From: Komarekiella delphini-convector SJRDD-AB1
Lineage (GTDB): Bacteria; Cyanobacteriota; Cyanobacteriia; Cyanobacteriales; Nostocaceae
Direction: 5' to 3'
Length of the DNA stretch: 64,000 nucleotides
Assembly: GCF_014831675.1 (NCBI RefSeq)
Contig: NZ_VJXY01000039.1
Location: 1 to 64,000 of the forward strand
The translations under genes were made by a program, and so were the position numbers. The notes under the pieces were generated by a model. That model was not told the origin of the DNA, did no database searches, and saw nothing but the letters and a program-made list of their open reading frames with translations. Position 1 is the first letter of the stretch. Each line of letters starts with the position of its first letter. Below, one piece after another: positions 44,424 to 54,300 of the stretch.

Positions 44424-46691
44424 TCATAATGGTTTCCTCTGGAGACTGGTTATTGGTAGCTTGGCGCGGATAGCTTCCTGAAACTTGGCAACATCAAACT
44501 CGGCAATACTAAATACTCCGATTTTCTCGAACAGCCGCGATGAAACACTGTCTTGACAGATATAGTTAACGCGAATGTCTTCATGTAACGATTCCAAAAG
44601 AAGTTGGATGTTCGCTATGCGTGCCTCTTCAATAGCTTTAGTATTGGTGTCGTGGGGGTTGAGGATATGCCCGTAACTGCGAACATGAAAACGGCACTCT
44701 CTTGGCCCAGCGGGAACTAACGAAAAAGTTTGGACGTGTTCAGGAAATACGCTCAAAGAAAAAGGCATGGGGATTTCTTCTTGCGCCGACATTGAGCAGA
44801 AGGCTGAGTAACACAGCGTTTCTGGCAGAGAATCGTTTTCAACAGCAAAATCTTGTAATTCCTGCTCACGTTCCCAAGAATGTCGAGCGATCGCTTTGGC
44901 GCAATCATAATATTGTCGCTCGATTGGAGTTAAGCTGGGTGAAGCCGGATCACGCATGGGAATAATCATGCCGTTGATGCCTTCACAATCACTCGACACT
45001 CCAAACCGACGGGTTAACCCTTTGTGCATCATAGGAAAGTGGTAATCTTCTAAGAAGTTTTCCCACAGCAGTTTGTAATCCACCTCCACATTAATGTCAT
45101 ACTGACCGACTCCACCAATGGGTTGCATATTTTCCAGTTGGTAGGGTTCTAATAAACCGGGTAGATACCAACTTTGGGCTAATCTTGAGCCTTCCCAAGT
45201 AAAGCGAATGAAAATAAATCCATAGAAAATGTCAATGTCAATGGGTTCTAAACCGTAGTTGGGTAAACCAAATTTCGGATAGCTCCCCCGTTCTTTGGTA
45301 TTCTGAAGTTTGCCAGCAAAAAATTCACCGCTTGCAGTCCGAATAACGTAGGCTCGTTCGCCGACAATATCCAGCCAAGTGAAGTTACCCGGTTGCGGAA
45401 CTTCGTTGATATGGCAAACAAATTGCCAGGTTGGTTTGATTAAATGCTCAACTTCAAGAGCAAACAATGCTGCATCGCCATAAATCCAGATTGGCAATGC
45501 TTGTCTTCTTTCATTCGATGCAGAATCTTCTATAGTGTTAGGCTCGTTGGGATACTCTATAGACTTACCAATAAACTGCTTTTGCTCGTCGTCACAGCTA
45601 TAAACTCGTTGAAGCACTTCATCCAATTCTGAAATTGACCCATCACTATCGACGGTCAGGATAGCTTGTTTGAGTTCCCCAATCAGAGACTTCAACATCA
45701 ATTGACGACTATGGCTTGTTCGTTCTTGGGTAATGTCTGCAATTAGCTGTTTTACTTCTGCTTCTAAATAACCAATTCTCAACCAAAGGCGGATTTGTTC
45801 TGGAAGTGTAGCGGTTTCCCCGTCTGCATAACCTGGACTCACAGAATTGAGCAGATTGGTAATTTCTACTCCGATATTTTGATGATTTTGATTGCTTTCA
45901 AGTTGTAATTCTTGCTTAAAATAACTACTTTCTGAAAGCCTCCTTTCTCCGTGTCCTTCTCTACGAGACGCTACGCGAATGCGTCCTCGGCGGTTCGTTT
46001 TTCCGTTACTGCTGCATAAGTCTTGTTCTAAAAGCTTGGCAAAAACCCCTTGATTTTCATCAATCTTGACCTCAAACTCCTGCAAACTGTAATTTTTCAG
46101 GTCAAAGTCAGCACCAAACTCTCCTCTATTTGCCCCTGGTGCATTCTTGCAATGACCATCTATACCAAAAGCCCATCCATGATAAGGACAAAGAGCCGTT
46201 TTATCTACACCTACACAACCGTGACCTTCAAAAACTGGTGCTTGGCGATGAGTGCAGACATTAAGGAAAACGCGAATCGTTCCGTCTGCTTGGCGTACAG
46301 CTACCAAAGGTTCCTGAAAAATTTGAACAGTAACAAAATCTCCAGGCTTAGAAATTTCTGCCGCGTGACAAATAAAATACCAATTTTTCTCTAATTCCGA
46401 TGGTTCAACAAAAATTGAACGAATAATTTTAGCAGTAAAGTAGTTATAAACAATTTTGATATCGACTTCTGTATTATTGTGCTTGTTATATTCAACAATT
46501 GCATCTACTAGATATTTATATACTATTTCAATAGCAGAGTTGCCCTTTGCTGATAATAAAGTAGTGACAAAACTATTCCATGCTAGTTCATCATTATTTG
46601 CAAAATTAGTACCCGCAGTAGCAAGGGAATATTGGTGGTGTCCAACTTCTAAAAAAAGTTTACATAGTTCCTTTTCTTTTACTAAAGCCAT
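44424..46691 (-). CDS. Unusual Rieske oxygenase with two Rieske-type domains, one degenerate
   Basis: The 755-residue protein has an N-terminal helical extension (1-100) and then a complete Rieske domain with C146-T-H148 and C168-P-Y-H171. A 140-residue helical linker follows. A second Rieske-like domain (about 420-500, starting WQFVCHINEVPQPGNF) has lost the CxH/CxxH ligands. The catalytic domain carries NFLEDYHFPMMH, the Asp549/His551/His556 mononuclear iron site, and a likely Asp near 705. Normal alpha subunits are about 350-450 residues. A repeat-derived peptide (about 231-255, NRRGRIRVASRREGHGERR) lies between the first Rieske and the linker. It probably hydroxylates or desaturates the ring system. 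The electron donor is not encoded here. It lies 61 nt upstream of the DMT gene. Confidence 0.85.
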   Translation of the reverse strand: MALVKEKELCKLFLEVGHHQYSLATAGTNFANNDELAWNSFVTTLLSAKGNSAIEIVYKYLVDAIVEYNKHNNTEVDIKIVYNYFTAKIIRSIFVEPSELEKNWYFICHAAEISKPGDFVTVQIFQEPLVAVRQADGTIRVFLNVCTHRQAPVFEGHGCVGVDKTALCPYHGWAFGIDGHCKNAPGANRGEFGADFDLKNYSLQEFEVKIDENQGVFAKLLEQDLCSSNGKTNRRGRIRVASRREGHGERRLSESSYFKQELQLESNQNHQNIGVEITNLLNSVSPGYADGETATLPEQIRLWLRIGYLEAEVKQLIADITQERTSHSRQLMLKSLIGELKQAILTVDSDGSISELDEVLQRVYSCDDEQKQFIGKSIEYPNEPNTIEDSASNERRQALPIWIYGDAALFALEVEHLIKPTWQFVCHINEVPQPGNFTWLDIVGERAYVIRTASGEFFAGKLQNTKERGSYPKFGLPNYGLEPIDIDIFYGFIFIRFTWEGSRLAQSWYLPGLLEPYQLENMQPIGGVGQYDINVEVDYKLLWENFLEDYHFPMMHKGLTRRFGVSSDCEGINGMIIPMRDPASPSLTPIERQYYDCAKAIARHSWEREQELQDFAVENDSLPETLCYSAFCSMSAQEEIPMPFSLSVFPEHVQTFSLVPAGPRECRFHVRSYGHILNPHDTNTKAIEEARIANIQLLLESLHEDIRVNYICQDSVSSRLFEKIGVFSIAEFDVAKFQEAIRAKLPITSLQRKPL
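45927..46001 (-). repeat. Dispersed repeat translated inside the Rieske gene
   Basis: The plus-strand text CTCCGTGTCCTTCTCTACGAGACGCTACGCGAATGCG belongs to the CTCTACGAGACGCT dispersed family seen at about 4035 and in reverse at 5205. It adds about 25 Arg-rich codons to the Rieske protein without breaking the frame. Confidence 0.65.
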
Positions 46692-46713
46692 TTTATTTTT
46701 TTCCTAATTTTAA

Positions 46714-47292
46714 TCATATTCGTGAATGATTGTTGTGAAATTGTGGCAACAATAGGGAATTTATATACCCTAATTTTTCTAACTTATTTAAAATTTTATT
46801 TGCACTTTGGGCAACACTTTCTTGATTAGTTTTGCATTCAATATCAGGTTCAAGAGGTATTTCGTATAAATCATCAATTCCAGTGAAATTCTTGATTTCA
46901 CCAGATCTAGCTTTTTTATACAAACCTTTAACATCTCGCTGTTCACAAACTTCTAATGGTGCATTGACGTACACTTCAATAAAATCTCCAATCCGTTCTT
47001 TAACTTCTTCTCGGATTGCTCGATATGGCGAGATCACTGAAACCAGTACAATGACATTATTTCTAGTTAGCAGTTGAGCTACAAAGCCAATTCGCCGAAT
47101 ATTTTCGTCTCGATCCTCCTTGCTGAAAGTTAATCCCTTACTTAAGTTTTGGCGAACTACATCGCCGTCAAGTACTTCAATTTTATATCCCGTGCGTCGC
47201 AGTTCTGTCTCCAAAAATCGGCAGATTGTGGTTTTTCCAGCACCGCTCAAACCAGTTAACCATATTGTTACACCACGTTGTTTTTCCAGCAT
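46714..47292 (-). CDS. cysC: Adenylylsulfate (APS) kinase
   Basis: The 192-residue P-loop kinase has Walker A GLSGAGKT (14-21), DGDVVRQNLS, the phosphate-transfer region VSVISPYRAIREE, and GLYKKARSGEIKNFTGIDD, which are standard CysC signatures. It phosphorylates APS to PAPS, the donor for sulfotransferases. Its location between the Rieske oxygenase and the NRPS carrying a sulfotransferase domain suggests a cluster-dedicated PAPS supply. No ATP sulfurylase is nearby, so APS must come from central metabolism. The C-terminal 25 residues (past KLEKLGY) extend beyond the usual end. It is complete and probably active. Confidence 0.93.
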   Translation of the reverse strand: MLEKQRGVTIWLTGLSGAGKTTICRFLETELRRTGYKIEVLDGDVVRQNLSKGLTFSKEDRDENIRRIGFVAQLLTRNNVIVLVSVISPYRAIREEVKERIGDFIEVYVNAPLEVCEQRDVKGLYKKARSGEIKNFTGIDDLYEIPLEPDIECKTNQESVAQSANKILNKLEKLGYINSLLLPQFHNNHSRI

Positions 47293-47452
47293 GCTACCCC
47301 TACGCTTTTACTAAATTGCTGGTCTACAAAAGTTGATTTTGATTTTTAATTTTCCTTTTTTTTACAGAGTATACATCAATTTACTAATAACCAATAGCTT
47401 CAATAAATAAACAATTAGCAATTGGTTATTAGTTCTTGTCAATACTTACATA

Positions 47453-48277
47453 TTAATCTTCAAGTATCGGTTCAGGGATAACTGGTACTGGATGATCGAG
47501 ACGATAGGCATTCCAAGGTTTGATGAAAGATTCTCTTTTTATTCCTGAAAATCTTCCTATTTGTTTATGAAATAGACTTTCATAAAAATCTAACTCTTTC
47601 TTTAAGAAATAAGGAGCTTTTTCTCCATAAACTTTCACAAACATTCTGTAAGTATTATAATGTTTAGCTTCTACATCTTCAGAATAAAACATCAAATCAT
47701 CTTCAATGTCATTTAAAACTTCTAGAGGCCACATCAATCTTAACTCTTCATTTAACTCCTCTTCTGAGTAATTTAGACCTAACATTTTGAGCAAAGTACA
47801 GTGTAACACTCGATAGTCTGAAGAACGTAACTCAGCAGCTTTTTTAATCATTCCATGAGTAACATGAGATGTGGCTAATATCTGAGTTTCTAATTCAAAA
47901 TACTCTCCCAGCTTTTGCATGTAAAATTCAACTTGGCAATGCTTGAGATTATACTCTTCTAAAACAGCCAATATCATTTCTTGCTTAGAATGCCAAGGAG
48001 AAGTGTGCAGTTTTTCATAACCCTCACTTTGAATTTTTTCAACTTCATCATCAGTTTGATAAACCAGAGCTTCAATAAAACCTAAGATGGGATAAAACCG
48101 AAAGAAGTCATTAATTGAGAGGTTATAAATTGGAAAATAATAAAGTACAAATTCTCTCAATACTCTGCTAGACCGACGCATACTCTGATAGGAAATGCAA
48201 GAAATTTTGGAAGCCAGTTTATTAACCAAAACCCCTGTATCACGTGCGGTTGTGAGTGTAGCTTTCGAGATTGTCAT
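47453..48277 (-). CDS. All-helical protein with NDIEDD motif, function unknown
   Basis: The 274-residue, apparently all-alpha protein is not confidently recognised. Notable features are WHSKQEMILAVLEEYNLKH, HVTHGMIKKAAELRSSDYRV, and an acidic NDIEDDLMFYSEDVEAKHYNTYRMF. The last could bind Mg2+ in the manner of class I isoprenoid-synthase folds. It lies between the APS kinase gene and the large NRPS, 88 nt after the NRPS stop, in the same direction. No enzyme obviously able to make the guanidino-pyrroline (Aeap) amine of dysinosin/suomilide is otherwise visible, so this is a candidate by elimination only. Terpene-like chemistry is a weaker alternative. Confidence 0.55.
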   Translation of the reverse strand: MTISKATLTTARDTGVLVNKLASKISCISYQSMRRSSRVLREFVLYYFPIYNLSINDFFRFYPILGFIEALVYQTDDEVEKIQSEGYEKLHTSPWHSKQEMILAVLEEYNLKHCQVEFYMQKLGEYFELETQILATSHVTHGMIKKAAELRSSDYRVLHCTLLKMLGLNYSEEELNEELRLMWPLEVLNDIEDDLMFYSEDVEAKHYNTYRMFVKVYGEKAPYFLKKELDFYESLFHKQIGRFSGIKRESFIKPWNAYRLDHPVPVIPEPILED

Positions 48278-48364
48278 AAATAATGAATAAGGTTGGTGTG
48301 GAATAATTAAAACAATGGATATGAGAACAAATCTTCTATTGATAGAGATGAATTGCGAGCGACT

Positions 48365-51300
48365 TCATTCAATTTCTGCTAGCAGTTCGTCCAACGCTTC
48401 TTGGCTTAAACCAACTTCAGGGAAATCTGAAGGGGTATAGCCTCCTGCTTTTGGAGATAAGCAGTGGTCAATAATAGCTTCTAAGACTTTCACATAGTTG
48501 TTAGCTAAGTTTTCTACAGTAGCTTGATGATGGAAAGCTTTGCTATATTTCCACTCCAGTTGCAATCTGCCTTCAATGATTAATACATTCACATTCAACA
48601 AATGGCGGCGCTGTCCTCTGGGACTGTGAATAGAACCGCTGGACTCTTGAGCATATTTCCAACCAAGGGGTGCTAGGTGCGTTTGGTCGAATTGACCCAA
48701 GTAATTAAAGCTGACTTGAGCTTGAGGGAGCAACCCAAGTTGCTTGTGTATAGTTGCATCCATGCTCAGATACCGCAGGATGCCATAGCCAATACCTCGG
48801 TTGGGGATGCGTCGCAGTTGCTCCTTGACCGACTTGAGAGCTTCCCCAAGATGGTGAAGACCTCCAAGTTTTAAGTGAACGGGAAATAAACTGGTAAACC
48901 AGCCTATTGTGCGGGACAAGTCTACATCTTCAAACAAGTCCTCTCGTCCGTGACCTTCTAATTCAATCAGTAGGGAATCATAGCCTGTCCATCCAGCAAA
49001 ACTTTGTACTAATGCGGTCAATAGCACATCATTAATTTGGGTGTTGTAGGCAACCGGGACATCCTGTAACAGGGCGCGAGTCTGTTCTACACTCAGGGAT
49101 ACAGAAACAATGCAACTTGAGCCGACAGTGTTTTGTGACGCCGCAGCAGGAAAATCCAACGGTAAAGGAGCAACTGCAAACTTCTTTGAGTGCAGCCAGT
49201 AGTCTAGCTCTGAGTGGAGTTCTTGAGTAACTGCATAATCCTGCAATCGGATTGCCCAATCCTTAAAGGAAGTCGTTTTTGCAGGGAGTTGAATGTTATT
49301 CCCACTATCTAATTGTTTGTATGCCGCAGATAAATCTTCTAGCAAAATCCGCCAGGAAATCCCATCGACAGCCAAATGATGGATGATAATGAGCAAACGT
49401 CCAGGGGAAGATTTGCCTAAGTTAAATAGAACGACCCCCAGTAGCGGCCCATCTGCTAAATTTAGCGATCGCTGTATTTCATCTGCCTTTAACTCAATTG
49501 CTTTTGATTGTTCTGCTTGAGTCAGGTTGGATAAATCAGCGATAGCTAACGATACTTGATCGCACACATCACTGTTGTACTGTTGCCATTGCGCTGCTTG
49601 CTGTACAAACCGTAGCCGTAAAGCATCGTGATGGGACAGTAATTTTTGTAATGCCTGCTCTAGTAATTCCGGTCTTATATTTGGCGGAACTTCTAGCAGG
49701 ACAGATTGATTAAAGTGATGGGGTTCGGGTAAATTTCGCTCAAAGAACCAATGCTGAATAGGTGTTAGGGGAACAATGCCCTTAACTAAGCCTTGTTCCG
49801 CCTCCTTGGAGGTAGCGATCGCAGCTACAGCAGCTAACTCAGCAATGGTTTGATGCTGAAATAGCTGTTTTGGAGTTAGTTTTAATCCAGCTTGATTGGC
49901 TCTGGCGATGATTTGGATTCCAATAATGGAATCGCCACCCAATTCAAAAAAGTTGTCGTGAATACAAACTTGTTTTAATCGTAAAACATCCTGCCAAATT
50001 TTTACCAAAAACTTTTCAGCATGGGTGCGGGGAGAGACAAAGCTAGTTGACTCATTGAACTCTAACTCTGGTACTGGTAAGGCACGGCGATCTACTTTGC
50101 CATTGGGCGTAATCGGAAAAGCTTCTAGAACCGTGAAGGATGTAGGAACCATATAGTCAGGAAGCTTTTCTTTGAGGAGCGATCGCAACTCGTTACTGCT
50201 AGGCTGTTTTTCTTCTGGAACAACGTAAGCTGCCAAACTTTTAATACCAGGCTTATCTTCCCTAGCAATGACAATCGCATCTCCTACCTGGGGATGTTGA
50301 GTCAGAACAACCTCAATTTCTGCAAGTTCAATGCGGAAGCCACGGATTTTAACTTGGTTGTCAATGCGACCAAGAAACTCAATATTTCCATCAGTTAAGT
50401 AACGCGCTAAGTCGCCTGTTTTGTATAGCTTTCGTTGAAAGTACTGAGAGACGCGATTAATCGCATCTGTACAAGAGAGTGAGGAGTGCTGAGTAAGAAG
50501 TTCTTCCCCTGCTCGCTGCCCCCTTCCTCTTCCGAAGGGATTAGAGATGAATTTCTCTTGTGTCAACTCTGGGCGGTTAAGATAACCTCTGGCTAAACCA
50601 TCACCACCAATACATAATTCACCAGGAACGCCAATTGGTACAGGTTGGAGATGACGATCCAGAATATAAATTTGGGTATTAGCAATTGGTTGCCCAATTG
50701 GCAAATTTGTTGCGCCTTCTGGTACTTCCTCGACTAAATACCAGGAAGAGAAAGTAGTATTTTCTGTTGGGCCATAAACGTGCAGCAGTCGCTTGGGAGG
50801 CTGATTTTGCAATAATGTTCTTACGCAGTTTGGTTCAACCGCCTCTCCACCAAATAGAACGGTTTCTAGAGTTTTAAAGATTCCTGGTACTTGACTTACC
50901 AACTGGTTGAATAAAGCTGTTGTGACAAACAAAAAGTCAATCTGCTGGTGTTGCAGTTGTATAGCGAGTTGTGGCGGCGATAGCAGGACTTCTTTACTAA
51001 TACCTACTAGCCTCGCTCCATTAAGCAAAGCTCCCCAAATTTCAAAGGTAGCAGCATCAAAAGCTGCATTCGAGGCTTGAGCAACTCGGTGATTAGCTGT
51101 TAACTTCACGTAGTTAGTATTACAAACTAACCGATTCACAGCTTGATGAGTAACGGTTATACCTTTCGGCTTTCCTGTAGAACCAGAGGTATAAATTACA
51201 TAAGCTAGGTGATGATTGAATGCCTCACTGGTGGGGTTTTGCTGGCTATATTTACTAATTATCTCCTGCCAGTCAGTATCTAAAAATACGACTGGAGCGT

Positions 51301-54300
51301 TGGTTTTCGGTATTTGCGCTCCTAACTGTTCTTGAGTTAGCAATATTGATACCTGAGAATCATTCAGCATATAAGCCAAGCGTTCTTCAGGATAGCTGGA
51401 GTCTAGAGGAACGTAAGCACCACCAGCTTTGAGAATTGCCAGCATTCCGATAATCATCTGTGGCGATCGCTCGACGCAAATCCCCACTAATACTTCTGTC
51501 CCAACTCCCAAGCTTTGCAGATAATGCGCTAATTGATTGGCGCGATCGTTCAACTCTCGATATGTCAGAGACTCGTCTTCATACACCACAGCGATCGCAT
51601 CAGGTGTCTGTTCTACCTGTTCCTCAAAAACTTGATGGATACACTTCGTATCGGGATATGGTATGTGAGTATCATTCCATTCCACTAACAATTGATGGCG
51701 ATCGCGCTCAGTTAGTAATGGCAATGTACCTACTGATTCTTGAGGATTCGCCACAATTCCCGCTAATAATGTCTGGAAATGACCGCTCATGCGAGCGATT
51801 CTGTCTTCATCAAAAAGGTCGGTGTTATATTGCCAAAACCCTTGCAGTGAGTTTCCTTGGTCTGTATTTGTTTCCCACATTTGTAATGTGAGGTCAAACT
51901 TGGCGTTGACGTTATCTAGATGTAGAGGTGCAATAGCTAATTCCGGCGTTTCTAATTGCTCTATTGGAGCATTCTGCAATGCAAACATCACCTGAAATAG
52001 AGGACTGTGGCTGAGACTGCGCTCTATTTGCAAAGCTTCGACAATCTGCTCAAAAGGTACGTCTTGGTTCGCATAGGCATCCATGCAAGCAGAACGAACT
52101 TGCATTAGTAGCTTCGAGAAACTAGGATTACCTTCTAGTCGAGTTCGCATCACCAAGGTATTGACAAAAAAGCCAATTAACCCTTCTAAATCTTGATGAT
52201 TGCGGCTAGCGATCGGTGTTCCTAGCAGAATATCTGACCGATCGCTGTAACGGAACAGTAGAGTTGCATAAGCCGCCATCAAGGTCATAAATAGCGTGGT
52301 TCCTGACTTGTGGCTGAGTTCTTTCAGCGATGCTGTCAGTTTTGCATCTAGCTGGAAGGAAAAACACCAACCTCGGAAAGTTTGCACAGAAGGACGAGGC
52401 CTATCTGTAGGTAGTTCTAAAAGAGGTGGTGCGTTTGCTAATTGTTGCTTCCAGTAATTGATTGAGGTTTCTAGTGCTTTTCCTTGCAACCATTGGCGTT
52501 GCCAAATCGTAAAATCTGCGTATTGAATCGGCAACTCTGGAAGGGGAGAAGGTTCGCCAATCAAAAAGCCTCGATACAAACTCGACAATTCTTTGATGAA
52601 TACCCCCATTGACCAACCATCACCAATGATGTGGTGCATAGTCAATAACAAAGCATAAGACTCTGACTTGAGTTGCACTAAAGTGACTCGCAGCAACAGT
52701 CCTTTAGTGAGGTCAAAGGGTTGTAATTGATCCTGGGTTGCTAAAAGTTGCAATTGTTCTGACTGTTGCTGTCCTGACAATCCTTGCAAGTCTACAACCG
52801 AGAGTTTCATCGTTGCGTGAGGAGCAATTACTTGTACAGGCGTTCCCTCCACTGCACTAAAAGTGGTGCGTAAAACTTCGTGACGGCGGATAATCTCATT
52901 GAGACTGCGTTCTAAAACTTCTATATCCAAACGCCCGTTAAGACGAACAGCCTTAAACATGTTGTAAAAAGGACTGTCCGGCTCCAATTGCGCCAAAACC
53001 CATAACCTTTGCTGGGCGAAAGAAACAGGAAAAGTCTGAGATTCTGTTTGATGTCCCCGCCTAATTTTCGGAATAACACCGTTATTTCTTTGATTATCTG
53101 TTCCCTGTTCCCTTTTATTTCTTTGATATCCTAACGACTCTGCTAACCGCCAAGTTACATCGCCTAAAAAGTCGCTGTTATAATACTGCTTCCAACTATC
53201 TGCGGTGCTAGCATTGATGCTCTGATGTTCGTGAAATTTCACATCCCCTACCATTCTCGACTGGGCATAGATCCCATCAGTCATACGCTGCTTTTTCTCT
53301 TTGTAAGGTTGCAGCATATCAGGATGGAATTCTAGCCCTAAAAATTGGCATAAGCCCTCAATACTATTTTGCGGCTGGCTAACTATGTCTTCAAATTTGA
53401 GTTGATATTGGCGGTGTTGAGGAACTTGTTGCAAGAATTCTAGAATATTTTGATGGCTAATCAACCAAACGAGTTCAGCAAGTTCTCGCCTATTGAAAGG
53501 ATGTTGATAGGGAAATGTTTGCTCTACTCTGGCTTCTTCATAAGAGCGCATCGTTGCATAAGGATGACGCACAAGGTGGATGTAGAGCGGGTTTTGAAAG
53601 TTTGTTTCCGCTCGTTTGAGGGTTTCTAAATCTATGGAGTAGGAGGGGGTTTTGTCTACCAAGATTCTATTGCCCAGCCATTGCTGTATGAGTTGATAGA
53701 ATTGTTTGGTGGTGAGATTTTTCGCCTCCAATTCTTCCATTAGTGCGATCGCTTCTTCTGGACTGCACCCTTTAATTTGCATAATTGTGCGAATCGTCCC
53801 TTCCATCCAAAAGCTGTAACGTCCAGAAAATGCTGCTTTGCGTTCCCCAAGAGTATTAAACGTCAGCAGTTCCAATTCTGGAGGCGCGAACAACTGCGGA
53901 TTTCCTCCTAGAATGACGCGGAGTAAGGTAGAACCGCTACGATGAGGCGAGAGGATAAAGATAGCTGGCGGATTTTTGATTGCGTCGTCATCTATTGGGG
54001 GAGCAATGGAGGGAATAAGCGATCGCATTTGCAAAACTTTAGCTTCATCGATTCGCTCTTGTGGTGTATCAATAATTGAAGTTATTTCTTTACCAAACAG
54101 TTTTGCTGCTGCTTGTGGATAGTTTTCTTCTATGTAAGCTGCTAGTCGTGCAACTGTCTTAGTATCGAATAAAACAACAAAGTGAACAATCTCGTTTAAT
54201 TGCGCTTGCAGTTTATTAATCAGAATCGCACCCCGAATCGAATCGCCACCTAGTTCAAAGAAGTTATCATTAATACCTACTCTGTCAAGTTTGAGGACTT

